From Prorocentrum cordatum (lineage: Eukaryota > Sar > Dinophyceae > Prorocentrales > Prorocentraceae): 42,987 bases of DNA. Within the stretch, counting starts at the first letter, position 1. Each line of letters starts with the position of its first letter. The notes beneath the pieces are model-generated. The model had not been told where the DNA came from, searched no databases, and saw only the letters and a list, made by a program, of their open reading frames with translations. The stretch is from assembly GCA_963575745.1 (NCBI GenBank), contig CAUYUJ010019591.1, forward strand, positions 133,082 to 176,068. The letters are read 5' to 3'. This document shows positions 24,309 through 37,150 of this stretch, piece by piece. Position numbers and translations under genes: made by a program.

Positions 24309-24590
24309 GAGGATTAGGAGAAGGAGGAGGAAGAGGAGGAGGAATAGGAGGAGGAGAAGCAGGAGGAGGAGGAGGAGGAAGATGAGCAGGGGGAGGAGGA
24401 GGAGGAGGAGGAGGAGGAGGAGGAGGAGGTGGAGGAGGAGGAGGAGGAGGAGGAGGAGCAGGAGCAGGAGGAGCAGGACCAGGAGGAGGAGGAGGTGGAG
24501 GAGGAGCAGCAGCAGGAGGAGCAGGAGGAGCAGGAGCAGGAGGAGGAGCAGGAGGAGGAGCGTGAGGGACGAGGGGGAGGAAGCAGGGGC
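24309..24590 (+). repeat. (GGA)n array
   Basis: Purine-rich GGA/GCA repeats. It is followed at 24600-24800 by GC-rich DNA with a 17-bp direct repeat GTGGAGGGCACGCCGTG at about 24629 and 24670. No gene seen. Confidence 0.9.
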
Positions 24591-24879
24591 AGGAAGGGGG
24601 GGCGGGCAACTCGGAAGAGAGGATGGAGTGGAGGGCACGCCGTGGAGCAGCTCGGCGGAGATGGCGAAGTGGAGGGCACGCCGTGTGGCCGTGCGGCCCG
24701 GTGTTGGGAGGCTCACTGGGCCCAGGGCTCGAGCAGCCGCCCTGGCCGCGCACGGTGTGGCGAGCCCCGTGTGCGGGGGAGTGTTTTGAGCCAGAGGGCC
24801 AGCCCGAACATCTCCCCCTGGCCCGAACAGCTCTTTGGTGGCGAGGCTCCAGCGACAGAACGGCGGGCACCGTGGGTCC

Positions 24880-25459
24880 TGCTGATATTGCTGCTGATAA
24901 TGATGATAATGTTGATGATTGTGATGATGATGATGATGCTGGTGCTGCTGCTGCTGCTGATGATGATGATGATGATCATGATGTTCATGATGTTGATGCT
25001 GATGCTGATGATGATGCTGCTGCTGATGATGATGATGCTGACGATGACGATGACGATGCTTATGATGAGGCTGATGATGCTGCTGATGATGCTGATCATG
25101 ATGCTGATGATGATGATGTTGCTGATGCTGCTGCTGCTGATGATGCTGATTGATATTGTGGCGATGATGATGATGATGCTGATGATGATGGCGATGGTGA
25201 TGGTGATGGTGATGGTGATGATGCTGATGCTGATGATGTTGGTGGTGGTTTTGGTGACTGTGGTGGTGATTCTGATGATCTTGACGGAGAGTGTGGTGGT
25301 GATGATTTTGATGATGACTATGCTGATCAGACGGTGATGATGTTGATGCTGATGCTGATGTTGATGCTGCTGTTGCTGTTGATGATGATGATGCTGATGC
25401 TGCTGATGATGATGATGATGCTGATGATGATGAGGATGCGCATGATGCTGCTGATGACG

Positions 25460-25491
<32 letters not shown>

Positions 25492-25535
25492 GATGATTCG
25501 GTGGATGATGATGATGATCCTTCTTCCCCTCCTTT
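24880..25535 (+). repeat. (GAT)n array
   Basis: GAT/GCT repeats with the same strand polarity as the array at 20213. No gene. Confidence 0.95.
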
Positions 25536-25555
25536 TCAGATCATCATGATTATCA

Positions 25556-25612
25556 TTTGTTCGCTGCAATTGCTGCATCGAAGCAACAGTACTTGACAGT
25601 GACGTTTGAGAG
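25556..25612 (+). repeat. 55-bp conserved island, plus orientation
   Basis: Partner of the island at 20870-20926 in opposite orientation, directly after a (GAT)n array. One frame reads FAAIAASKQQYLTVTFERS; the partner reads VAALAVPK, stop, QYLAATCES. The DNA beyond it (25,613-25,930) is (TCG)-rich and without a clear gene. Confidence 0.7.
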
Positions 25613-25932
25613 ATCGGCGGGGGCAGTGACGTGTGAGAGCTCGGCGTTGGCTTCGGACAACCCCCGCCTTCCCCTGAGGACGACGACAGCCGATCCGAGC
25701 TGGGCAGTTGCATCGGCGCGCCGCTTGTCGTCCTCGTCGCCGCCTTCACCGCCGCCGCCGTGGTCGGCGTCGTCGTTGTCGTCGCCGCCGTCATTGTCGT
25801 CTTCGTGGTTGGTTGTCGTCCGCCGTCGTCGTTCTCGATGTCGAGGATCGGCGTCGAGGACCGAGGATCGACGTTGAGGACCCAGCATCGGCGCCGATGT
25901 CGCCAGCTGAGGGATGAGGTTTCTTTGCGTTT

Positions 25933-27880
25933 TTATTTTAGGCCTTTCCGGAGCCTCAGGGGGGTGCTCTCGTCGCCATAGCTAGATCCTCGTCGGATGT
26001 CTGGCCCGAACGCGAACGCGCCCCAGGGGATGTCGTGTTGGTGGTTGTCGTGATCGCTGTCGTCGTCATCGTCGTCGTCGTGGCCGAGGGAGGAACAGGG
26101 GGAGAAGGCGGAGGGATTCGAGGGGTTCGGCCATTGCGTATCGAGTGAAATGACCACTACCCCTGAGCTTGCGAGGGAGGAGACGATGATGCATCACACC
26201 ACGACGACGGCGTAGCCCACCAGCACCGAATACACCAGAGTGACCAACAACGCGATGCGTCACTTCACGAACAGGTGCAAAACCCAATTTCCACATGTTC
26301 AGATGGACACAGCGGCCCCCGTACATCTGCCATCAGCAGGCTGGGACGGACCGTGCTGATGATTATGGAGAAAAGAAACTATCAAGCAAGGCCCACGACT
26401 ATTCCTGCTTACACTGCGCTTGCTCTTCAGACGGCGGCGCGATACCAGGGAGCGGCCTCCAAATTTCGAGCGCACCTGCTGAAACAGCACATGGATAGCC
26501 ATCGCCACCTGCACCACGGTCTTCCTCACGATCACGGTGACCACTATCAGGACCAGAAATTGATCGCCCAGCAACCCCACTTTCTCGGAGAGAGTTGGCA
26601 TCCCTGAGCTCAGCGCCCTCGCCAGAGCATGAGGTCGAAAAGACACCTGCACCAGCGCTCGAGAATGCCGAAAAATCACCACCACCACCACCACCCTCGC
26701 GAACAGCGGCAGCCACGCATAGTGCTGCCACCTTGGCTGCACGGATGAGGTCGGATGGATGCCTCGAGAGCCTCCTCAGAGTGGAATCCCCCGTGGCGCA
26801 GGAGGTCATGGTAGGCCACTTGCTGACCAGCCTGAGGTTCGGCATGTTGAACAGGCGGCGCTTGATCAGGAATTTCTTTGGGAGGAGAGTTCAGGGATGC
26901 CGCCTCACTACGGCACCGAATCCAGATGCCCACTTCCGAGATGCCATTCGTATGCTTGTGCCTTGTGTCAGCTTCCAGGTGAGCGGAGCATAATTGCCTG
27001 ATCCACTTCATCTGCGATACCATGACGCCGGAAGCAAGGATGCGGACTTCCAGGATATCAGCTTTAGCAGCTTTGCCGATCACCAAATGCACGGCGCGCC
27101 CGTAGTCGGTGATCTTCTTCGCAACCTAATCCAGACGTGCAAGGTCCGCCGGCATCGACAACATGCGAGAGGTCAAATGATGAGTAAAGCAACCGAGGGG
27201 CCAAATGCCTGAGCGAAATGGTCACTAGGATGAGGATGAGGATGGAGGGGAGGAACAGGGGGAAGAGGAGAGAGGGGAAGAGGGGGAGAGGAAGATGAGC
27301 AGGGAGGAGGGAGCCTATCTGAGATTGTCTCGGAAGCTTTCTGCGGTTTGGGAAGATTCCGGGGTCGTTCCGAAGGTATGCAGAGTTATTTTGATGATTG
27401 TGGCCTTCCAGTTCTCTTGTCGAATCCGCGCCCTGTCTCGCTTCTCCTTCGCCTTCTTCATCCTGCAGTCGTTCCCCTGCCTTCGCTGCTGCTGGTTACC
27501 TTGTATCATTATCCGTGTCCTTCTCATGGTTCTTCTTCTTCTTTCAGATTCGGTGGAGGATGTGGTGATCTCTGCGCTGTGTGTGATGTCGACAATTTCG
27601 TTTGCTCGATGCTCAGGCCATTCCAAGCGACGATGGTGACACTGATGTTGGCCGCTGCTTGACCGAAAATGATTAGTGCTTGACACTGCGAAGCGTTGAA
27701 GCGAGCCATATCAGAAGGGTTGACGAAGTGGACCGGGGTGTTGGTTGTGAGGGGTTGTGTAGCTGTGGCGTCGGCGCAGGTTCGGTCGTCGACGTCAACG
27801 TCGACGATCTGGTTAACGACATCTTCGACCTCAATGGCGGCGACCACAGCAGATCCGAGCCTTATACCAAGCGGATTCGA
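25933..27880 (-). CDS. Probable multi-exon membrane protein gene, minus strand
   Basis: Several short minus-strand exons have protein-like text and plausible splice sites. About 27880-27590: HFVNPSDMARFNASQCQALI with a hydrophobic stretch AAANISVTIVAWNGLS. 27125-26998: ITDYGRAVHLVIGKAAKADI, acceptor TAG, donor CAG|GC. 26875-26732: FLIKRRLFNMPNLRLVSKWP, donor AAG|GT. 26601-26479: membrane helix QFLVLIVVTVIVRKTVVQVA. 26259-26200: membrane helix RIALLVTLVYSVLVGYAVVV, donor GT. 26157-25933: terminal exon with a poly-Asp run, ending TPLRLRKGLK and a stop. The phase of every junction was not verified and an exon may be missing between 27,590 and 27,125. The family is not recognised; a channel or transporter is conceivable. 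Confidence 0.45.
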
Positions 27881-28683
<803 letters not shown>

Positions 28684-29589
28684 ACCGCGTTTCGCTCCAC
28701 CAGCAGCGCATTAAACATCACCTGCGTCGTATCGAACGGTCTCGATGGGCCAGCACACGTTGGCGCTTGCACACGTTCTGAGGATCCTCGACAAGAGGGG
28801 GGCGATGATTCGTCTCGCTTCGCGGGGTGCACGTCCGGAGCACGTAGCGACTGGGCGTCGGGTGGTTTGCTTTGCGGGTCTGCGTCGCTGGTCTGCCGTG
28901 TCGTCTTCAAGAGGGGCGGCGGATGCGCCCCCACCCTTTCAGCGCCAGACTTGGATACATTGGATACGCTGCGTTATACATCCGCAGGAAACCCTGCTGC
29001 TTAACACGGCACTTCTGGACGTGGATTCCTTTCGCTTGGCGGGGTGCTCGTCAGGACCGCGTACAGTCCAGCTGTGGGACCTTTTTGGAGCCTCTTGGGG
29101 CCTTCTTGGGGGTCTCTTGGGGGCTTCTTGTGGCCGCCAGGGGGCTTCTTCGGGGCCTCTTGGGGGCATCTTGGGCCTTCTGGGGGCGCTCTCGCGCGGT
29201 GTAGCTCCTGCGGTGGCCGTCTTGGTGGCCTCGGGGCCGCCTTGAGGCTCTCTGGGGATCCTCTTGGGTCGTCTTGGCGGCCTCTTAGACGGTCAGGGCC
29301 CCCCCGAGAGTCGACAAAGGCGAGAACGCTTAAATCTTTGAAAACACATGCGACAATCAATCAGTGTGGCTCCGCCTCCTCCTTCTCTTTTTCCGCGTCG
29401 TCCTCTTACTGTGGTTCGGATCGGGACGGGGAGCTAAATCACTGTCACCGTGAGGGGGGGAGCCGGCCACGAAGCGATTCGTCCCTTTGTGTTGCTTGAG
29501 TCTCTTTTTTCGTTTTAATTTCTTCCCCTCCCCTCTTTATTTCATGTACGTCGTTGTTTCTTCGTGTCAGTGGCCTCACGTCGCTGGGG

Positions 29590-29965
29590 ATCCTTTTCGT
29601 CGTTGGAGCCCCCTTTCGTCGTGGAGTTCCTTTTCGTGGTGTGAGTCCCTTTTCGTCGTGCGAGTCCCTTTTCGTCGTTGGAGTCCCCTTTCGTCGTGGG
29701 AGTCCCTCGCGTCGTTTCGGGAGCTCCTTTTCGTCACTGGAGTTCCTTTTCGTCGCGGAGTCCCTTTTCGTCGTGGAGTCCCTTTTCGTTGCTTCGGTCC
29801 CTTCTCGTCGTTGGAGTCCGTTTTCGTCGTGGAGTCCCTTTTCGTCGTGTGAGTCCCTTTTCGTCGTGTGAGTCCCTTATCGTCGTTGGAGTCCTCTTTC
29901 GCCGTTGGAGTCCTTCGCGTCGTCGCGGGAGTTCCTTTTCGTCATTTGAGTTCCTTTTCGTCGTG
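29590..29965 (+). repeat. GAGTCCCTTTTCGTCG minisatellite
   Basis: About 17-20 bp units (GAGTCCCTTTTCGTCGTG and variants GAGTTCCTTTTCGTCG, GAGTCCCTCGCGTCG) repeated about twenty times, with some higher-order pairing. Confidence 0.9.
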
Positions 29966-32465
29966 GTCGTTGTGTGGCCTTTCCACCTTTCCAAGGCTTC
30001 TTTGGGGCTTTTTGGAAGTTTCTTGGGGGCTTTCTCGAGACCTACTGGGGGCTTGAGGGGGGCCCCTTGGGGGCCTCCTGGAGGCCTCTTGGGGTTTCTT
30101 TGATCCTCCTGGGTGTTTCTTTGGGGCCTGTCCCCCTTCCCTTCTTTTCATTATCCCTGCCTTTCCTCCCTTCAAACGCCGGCTCTAATCATGGGCGCCG
30201 CCGTGACAAATTTCCACCTGGCTGGCGCTGCACCGCGGTTCGCCCAGAGGGAAGAAACTACATTCCAGTCGTTGTGTGGCCTGTTGGGGGCTTCTTTGAG
30301 GCCTCTTGGAAGCTTCTTATGGGTTTTTTGGAGGCCTCTTGGGGACCTTTTGGGGGCCTCTTGGGGGCCTCTTGGGGCCTCTTGGGGGCGTGTTCGGCTG
30401 TCTTGCGGCGCTTTTGCGCCGCTTCGCCCCTTGGGAGGCCCTTTTGGAAGCCTCTCGCGGCCGCCTTGGGTCTCTCTTGGGGTCCTTTTGGGCCGTTTGG
30501 GTGGCCTCTTGGACCGTCTTGGGGGCCTCTTTGGGGCCCTCTTGGGCCGTTTTGAGACTCTTCGGAGCCTCTGGGGTTTTTTATGGGCCCATTTTGGAAG
30601 CTGTTTGGGCCGTCGTGGGCGTCTGAGAGTCAAAAAATGCGAGAACGCTAAAATCATCAGAAAATCGCTAGCACAATTGATGATTTTGGCTTCTGGAGGC
30701 GCAGTTGTGGGCGCTCGTGGGGCCCTCTTGGGCCATCTTCGGGTTTCGTGGGCTCTCTTGGGGCAATGTCGGGCCGTCTTGGGGCCGTCGGGGCCCGTTC
30801 AGAGGCCATTTTGGGCCGTCTGGACGCCCTCGTGCGGCCCGAAGACGGCGACGGGGCCCAAATCCGACATTTTCCATAGGTTTTGGTTGGATTTTGTTGG
30901 GTTTTGAGGCGCAGGAGGGAGGGGGCACTTTGGGTAGGCGGAAGTGGTGTGGCCCCTGGGGGGTGGTTAGGGGGGTACATAATAATGTGACACAATACAA
31001 TATGTAGCAATTCTGCAATCATTGGATACATTGGATACGTTGCATTATAGCCTCCGCGGACTTGCTTCCGGCAACACGTCACCTCCGGACGTGGATTCCT
31101 TTCGCTTCGCGGGGTGCACGTCCGGAGTACGTACAGTGAGGTCGTACAATGAAGCGTTTGGAGGGCCTCTTTGGGCCGGCTTGAGCCCTCTTCGGCCGCC
31201 TGCGGGCCCTCTTGAGGGCCCTCTTGAGGGCTTATTGGGCCGTCTTGGAGCCATTTCGGAGGCTTCTTGGGCCGTCCTGGGGTTCGGGGAGTCGACAAAG
31301 GCGAGAACGCCAAAGTCTTTCAAAACTCAATGGGAAATCAATGCTGTTTGTTTCTGGAAGCCTCTTGGAGGTCCTCTTGGCGCCCTCTTGGGGCGTCTGG
31401 GTTTTTTTGGGGAGTCTATTGGGGCCATCCTGTGCAGTCTTGGTCACGTCGTCGCGGGTCCTCTTGGGAGCCTCTTGGGGGCCTCCTGGGGGCCTCTTGG
31501 GAGTTTTTTTTTGCCTCTTGGAGGCGTCTTTGGGGCCTCTCCCCCCTCCCTCCTTTTCATACTCCCTCCCCATATCCCCTTCCAGCGCCAGCTCTAATCA
31601 TGGGCGCCGCCGTGACCAACTTCCACCTGGCTGGCGCTGCGCCGCACTTCGCCCAGGGGGGAAAAAGGACAGTACACTCCAGTCGCTGTGTGGGCGTTGG
31701 GGGGCTTCTATGGAGCCTTTTGGAAGCTCATTGGAGACTTTTTGGAGGCCTCTTGGGGGTTTCTTGGGGCCCCTTGGGGGCCTCTTGGGGCATCTTGGGA
31801 GCAAACAAAAAAAATCTTGTGGCGTTGTTTTGTTGCGTCGCCCATTGGAGGCCGTGTTGGGGGCCTCTCGCGGCCGCCTTGGGGCCCTCTTGGGGTCCTC
31901 TTGGACCGTCTTAGGGGCCTCTTGGACCTCTTGGGGGCCTCTTTGGGCCGTCTTGGGGCCCTCTTGGGCCGTCCAGGGGCCCTCATGGACGCTTTTTGGG
32001 TTGTCCCGGGGCGATTTTGGAAGCTGCTTGGGCCGCAAAGGCGAGAACGCTGAAATATCGCCAAAACCATCCCACAATCAATGATTTGGGCCTCTGGAGG
32101 CGCAGTTGTGGGCGTTCTTGGGGCCCTCTTGGGCCGTCATTGGGGCTTTGTGGGCCCTCTTGGGCTCATCTTGAACCGTCTTGGCGCCCTCGTGGCCCCC
32201 AAGGGGCCCAAAAGGTCGAAATCATAGATTTCACATGGGTTTTGGTACGTTTTTGGGCCCCAAATAGGGGTCTCCATCTCGGGTCCACGGATGTGGCGTA
32301 GCCAGGGGGGAGACATAATAATGTAACGCAATACAATATGTGGCAATCCTGCAACAATTGGATACATTGGGTACGTTACATCATCGCCTCCGCAGAAAAC
32401 GCTGCCGCTCAGCACGTCACTTCCGGACGTGGATTCTATAGGCTTACGCCACATCCGCCGACCCC

Positions 32466-32473
32466 TATATAAA
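32466..32473 (+). promoter_or_regulatory. TATA-box-like TATATAAA
   Basis: CCCTATATAAACTCACTGCG lies at the end of the third copy of module (a), about 45 bp before an ATG at 32519. Dinoflagellate promoters are thought to use TTTT rather than TATA motifs, so this may belong to a repeat element. Function not shown. Confidence 0.25.
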
Positions 32474-33129
32474 CTCACTGCGCCTCCAGGGCTGCATTTC
32501 ACGAGGCATGTCCGAATCATGACACGGGGCTTGCATTCGTTCGTGTTGCTTCGTTGTTGTTATCGTATCTTGTTTGTGTTTTTGTTGTTGCCTTTTGGTG
32601 GCTTCTTGGCCTGTCTACACGCCACCACCGGCCGCCTCGAGGCATATTGGGCCAAGTTTTGGGGCCTCTTGGGGGCGTCCTGGGAGCTTATTGGAGGCCT
32701 CTGAGGTTCTCTTTGGGTCCCTCAGGGCCTCTTGGGGTGTTCTTGGGGCAGGCTGGGGGCGTCTTGGGGCCGACGGCTCGGAAAGGTGCCCTCTGGACCC
32801 CCTCTTGGAGCCGTCAGGGGGCCCTCTTGGGCTGTCTCGGGGGTTTCGTGGCATGTTTTTGGACCCTCTTCGGCCCCTCTTGGGGGGTCCTTCGGCCGTC
32901 GGGGGGCGATATTGAATGTGTTTCTTTGCCCGTCTTGGACGTTGTGAAAACCGAAAAGACAATTATGCGAAAACCGCATCTTCTTTTTCAAAGGGAATGT
33001 GACGATTTTTTTCTTGGGACCCTCTTGGGACGCATCTTAGGGCCCTTTTGGGGCGTCTTGGCAGCTTCGGAGGCCGTGTGGGGGCCATCGTGGGCGTCAA
33101 GGAGCGATAATTCGGCGACTCGCGGCCCT

Positions 33130-33370
33130 CTGGGGCCGAAGAATGATACGAAGAATAAGAAGAACATTACTGATACTAAGAATAAGAAGAAGAATACTAA
33201 TAATATAATAATAATACTAAGACGAAAGATCATACTACTACTAATAATAGTCATACTAAGAAGACGAATAATAATATTTATATTACGAACAAGAAGAAAC
33301 ATACTAAGAATAATAATAATACGACGAATAACAAAACTAATGATATTAATAAGGAGAATAAGAAGGAGAG
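33130..33370 (+). repeat. AT-rich AATAAG/ACTAAT repeats
   Basis: A/T-rich triplet-like DNA (AAGAATAAGAAGAA, ACTAATAATA) standing out from the GC-rich surroundings. No gene. Confidence 0.85.
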
Positions 33371-33547
33371 GAGGAGGAGGAGGAGCAGGAGGAGGAGGAG
33401 GAGGAGCAGGAGGAGCAGGAGGCGGAGCAGGAGGAGGAGGAGGAGGAGGAGGAGGAGGAGATGGAGGAGGTGGTGGAGATAGAGGAGATGGAGGAGATGG
33501 AGGAGCCGGAGGAGCTGGAGGAGATGGACGAGACAGAAGAGGAGGAG

Positions 33548-33578
<31 letters not shown>

Positions 33579-33700
33579 AGGAGGAAGGAAGGAGGAGAGA
33601 GGGAAGGAGAGGAGAGGAGGAGAGGAGGAGGAGAGGGAAGGAGGAGGAGGAGGAGGAGGAGGAGGAGGAGGAGGAGGAGGAGGAGGAGGAGGAGGAGGGG
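33370..33700 (+). repeat. (GGA)n array
   Basis: GGA/GAG repeats directly joined to the AT-rich block; followed at 33700-33880 by a short GC-rich stretch without a clear gene. Confidence 0.95.
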
Positions 33701-33879
33701 GAAGCGCCCCAGCGTTCCGCTGAGGCGGGGACCCCTGCCTGGACTTCGGCGTGGAGGCTCGCGCGCGCGCGTCTCCAACACGCCGCAGCCCTGCTACGCT
33801 GGCCATCGTCGCCGGCGCCATCATCCTCGTCGTCGTCGACGGCGGCGGGTGCGGAGTCGTCGTCGTTGTCGTCGCTTCA

Positions 33880-34252
33880 GGATATTATGATGATGCTGCT
33901 GCTGATGATGATGATGCTTATGGTGATGATGCCAGTAAGGATGATGATGCTGTTGCTGATGCTGATGATGCGGATGATGATACTGATGTTTGTGCCGATG
34001 CTGCTGACGCTGATGATACCTGATGATGGTGATACTGATGATGAGGACGATGAGGATGTGGATGAGTATTATGAGGATGATGATGCTGCTGATGATGTCG
34101 GTACTGATGGTTATGATGCTGATGATGATGCTGATGCTGATGATAATGCTACTGGCGATGATGATGATGATGATGAGGATGATGATGATGATGATGACGG
34201 TGATGATGATGATGATGATGTTGATGATGATGCTGATGATGATGGTGCTGAT

Positions 34253-34284
<32 letters not shown>

Positions 34285-34380
34285 CGATCATGATGCTGAT
34301 GGCGATGGTGATGGGGATGGGGATGGGGATGGGGAGGAGGATGAGGATGAGGATGAGGATGAGGAGAGAGATGAGGATGA

Positions 34381-34448
<68 letters not shown>

Positions 34449-34720
34449 GGAGGAGGAGGAGAGGAGGAGGAGGAGGAGGAGGAGGAGGAGGAGGAGATGG
34501 AGGAAGAAACGCGAGGAGAAAAAGGACAAAGTGGAGGAGGAGGGGAGGAGGAGGAGGAGGAGGAACAGGACGGGGAGGTGGACGTGCAGGAGGAGGAGGA
34601 GGAGGAGGAGGAGGAGGAGATGGAGGAGGAGGAGTCGGAGGAGCAGGAGGAGTGAGGAAGGAGGGAGGAGGAGGTGGGAGGACGGAGGAGGACGAGGAGG
34701 GAGGGGAAGGGAAATGTGAT
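33880..34720 (+). repeat. (GAT)n then (GGA)n array
   Basis: GAT/GCT repeats to about 34450 (pure GAT from 34380) switching directly to GGA repeats. Same strand polarity as the other arrays. Confidence 0.95.
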
Positions 34721-36487
34721 GGAGGAACTGGGGTAGGGAACGGGGTAGGGAGACGAGAAAGGATGGTACCAGGGAGATCTGTGGTGGTGTTGTTGGCGGT
34801 GGTGGTGGTGGCGGTGGTGGTGGTGGATGTGGAGGGTTTGGTCGTTAGCTTCGCTGCCTCTGCGCATGTAGTGTGGCGAGCCTACACGTGCGTCCCGCGG
34901 ATTTCGCTCAAGTGGCATGCGAGGATCGTGCGCATCCACGCCCAGGCAGGAACACGGGTTTGCTCGCCTTTCGCGCCCGCGTATCTCTCATGCATCACTA
35001 CATCTATTTAACGGAACATAGCAGCCATGCCGCACGACGTTTTTACGGCTCATGAGAAGGGGTTCTTTGCGTTTGGAGATGAGAGCAAAGAACACGCTCG
35101 ATCGTCTGGAAATTCCAATGACCTGGCGAATGATTGGGTTTCAACCGGAATAAACTATATCGATATCCTAACGTAGTGTTATGCATCTAGGCGATCGCCA
35201 CATGCGTTTCAATCTAATGCGTCGAAGTGAATCTTGACAAACAAGACACATATGTTAAACATCAAAGTGGACAAAAGAGGCCCTGAATGTGGATGTGGGT
35301 TCCGACGGAAGACAGCATGTTTGTCCTCAGAAGGGTAGCGAAGCCCACGATCTCTAGAGAGGAACTCGAATCATGGCGAACCGTCCCCTCTACCTTCGGA
35401 ATTTCCCTCGGTCTTTACTATGAAGCGGACCATGTCGGGAGAGCACTGCAAGCGACAAAACGGATTTCCGAATAGTTCTAACGACGTGTGAGGATCCGTC
35501 GGGAGGAGGCAAGATGGCGCCACCTGAAGCGTACGTTACGGCGTACGGAGTCGACCTTCAGAGAACGCTGACGTTGAGTTCGTAGGTGCTAGAGCCGAGG
35601 GCACCGAGACTCTTTGACGAAGAGATCCTGGGCGGAATCCCTTCAGTACGTGTGGGTCACGGCGGTGGTGCCGCGGAGGAGGAGGAGGAGGAGGAAGACC
35701 ATCCTCATCATCTTGGCGCGCGCCCGCGGCGGCAGGCCAGCGGACCGCTGATGGACAAGACGCTGTCCGCGCCCGTCACGCCGATGAAGGCCTGTCGCGC
35801 GCCTCGCGCGTTTGCGGGGGCGCCTTTGCGCGGGTCGGCGTCAAGCCGAGGATTTCTGTGGCGGCCAGCCGTGTTGCCAGAGCGTCCCGCTGCTGGGGTC
35901 GTTCGGCCGTTCGCGCCAGGGAGCCCAGCTCCGCAGATGAAAACGTCCGGGAAAGCAAAATCAGATAATGCTGTCGGGCCTCAGCGGGGGGGGGAGGAGG
36001 GTGAGGAGGAGGAGGAGGAGGAGGAGGAGGAGGAGGAGGAGGAGGAAAGGGGCCGGTCGCGGTCCCGCTGGGCCTGCTCGCGCTTCGCAGTCGTCCGCTC
36101 GCCCTCCGGGCGCGCGTGCCTCTGGCAGGCTCGCGCCGCCCCGACACGGCAGCGACGCCAGCGCGGCCGTTTCGGAGCACGGCAGGGACAGCGCCAGTCG
36201 GGCGATCGCAAACATGGATCAATCAGGAGGGAGAACAACACACAGACACAATTAATCGTCGATTCCCAGGAAAATATGGGAAAGTATGGGAAGTGCGGGG
36301 GAAGACAAACACCCAGAAAATATTTGAAAATATGGGGAATCCTGTTATTTGTGTGTATTTATTTGTGTGTCCTGGGGCCCCTTCAATCAAGGGGGCGTGG
36401 GTTAGCGACGGGTCCCGGTTTCATCGGAAATCGCAGGTTTTGCCTCCGAGCGAGGCGGCACTGGCAGCATTTTAGGAAGGCCCCCTC
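34720..36487. other. Low-repeat region without a confident gene
   Basis: Base composition drops toward 50% GC at 35000-35580. A short + frame 35287-35475 (FGISLGLYYEADHVGRALQA) looks partly protein-like. A + frame from 35586 (RLFDEEILGGIPSVRVGHGG) becomes poly-Glu and then low-complexity. GTTCTTTGC at 35062-35070 pairs with GCAAAGAAC at 35085-35093. A (GGA)n run is at 35995-36050. I cannot support a gene call. Confidence 0.4.
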
Positions 36488-36529
36488 CGATCCATGGATT
36501 TAGTGACCGCGCGCCAAATCCATGGATCG
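36488..36529. repeat. Perfect 14-bp inverted repeat
   Basis: CGATCCATGGATTT (36488-36501) and AAATCCATGGATCG (36516-36529) flank a 14-nt loop containing GCGCGC. Each arm holds its own CCATGG palindrome. Confidence 0.95.
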
Positions 36530-37031
36530 CTAATCCATGTTTGCGCGCCCCTGAGTCAGGGTGAAGTCGGGCACGTCCTTCAACATGAGGAAGATTCAAG
36601 AGTAGTATAAGAATAGCCAGGGGACGATTTTCGATTTGTTTTGGATTATGCCTGGACATTATCTGTATCTATTTTCATGTTTCTTCCAAGCTCCGCCTGT
36701 ATGAGGACATGCTCGCCTTAACGTCAGGGGGGGAGTTTGCCAGTTCGAGGTGCGAGGTTTGCAGGCGTTCTCGTCGGTTCCTGGCGGTTTCCTGGCCCTG
36801 GGTTGCGTTTCCCCAGCCGCGCTTCTCGCCGAGAGGCGTTCCCGGGGTGCCTGGACTGTCTCGAACGGCCGCCAAAGAGCCGAGTTACGATCCGAAAGCC
36901 CCGGGGCAACAACGTTGAGAGGGGGGAAGGCTCAAGTTCATTACCACCCACCAGACCACCCCATCCCAACCCGTAGGCCTCCATTCGCCCACCATGTCCA
37001 GGGGGGAGGGGGTCGAGGAACGTTGGGAAAG

Positions 37032-37080
<49 letters not shown>

Positions 37081-37150
37081 AGGAGTCGGGCCCGGGGGCG
37101 GCCCGGGGCGGTGCCTGTAATCTCCATGGGGGGTGCAGGGCGCCCCCGGG
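36530..37150. other. Intergenic region with (TA)n
   Basis: No gene recognised. Contains (TA)n at about 37040-37078 bordered by CATACATACATA, then GC-rich DNA. Confidence 0.6.

Larger units (their letters stand above)
28950..33130 (+). repeat. Composite array of CCTCTTGGGGG repeats and conserved modules
   Basis: Degenerate GGGCCTCTTGGGGGCC-type units fill about 29080-29310, 30000-30640, 30700-30850, 31150-31580, 31690-32030, 32100-32220 and 32640-33130. Between them recur three modules. (a) GGATACATTGGATACG...GGACGTGGATTC at 28952, 31022 and 32359. (b) CTCTAATCATGGGCGCCGCC at 30182 and 31591. (c) GGCGAGAACGC plus AATCAATGATTT-like text at 29320, 30640, 31300 and 32040. Frames through it read LGASWGLLG-type text. 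No conventional gene is called; a repeated coding element is possible. Confidence 0.8.

Noticed and set aside
28750-29245. + strand frame after the (TG)n tract
   Set aside because: It runs through the repeat modules and CCTCTTGGGGG units shared with other copies, without independent protein evidence.
32988-34939. Long frames on both strands (poly-Glu/Asp, poly-Pro/Ser)
   Set aside because: They are readings of (GGA)n and (GAT)n arrays without domain-like sequence.
36924-36931. GGCTCAAG as another spliced-leader relict
   Set aside because: Only eight bases match, upstream bases do not continue the leader, and no coding region follows.
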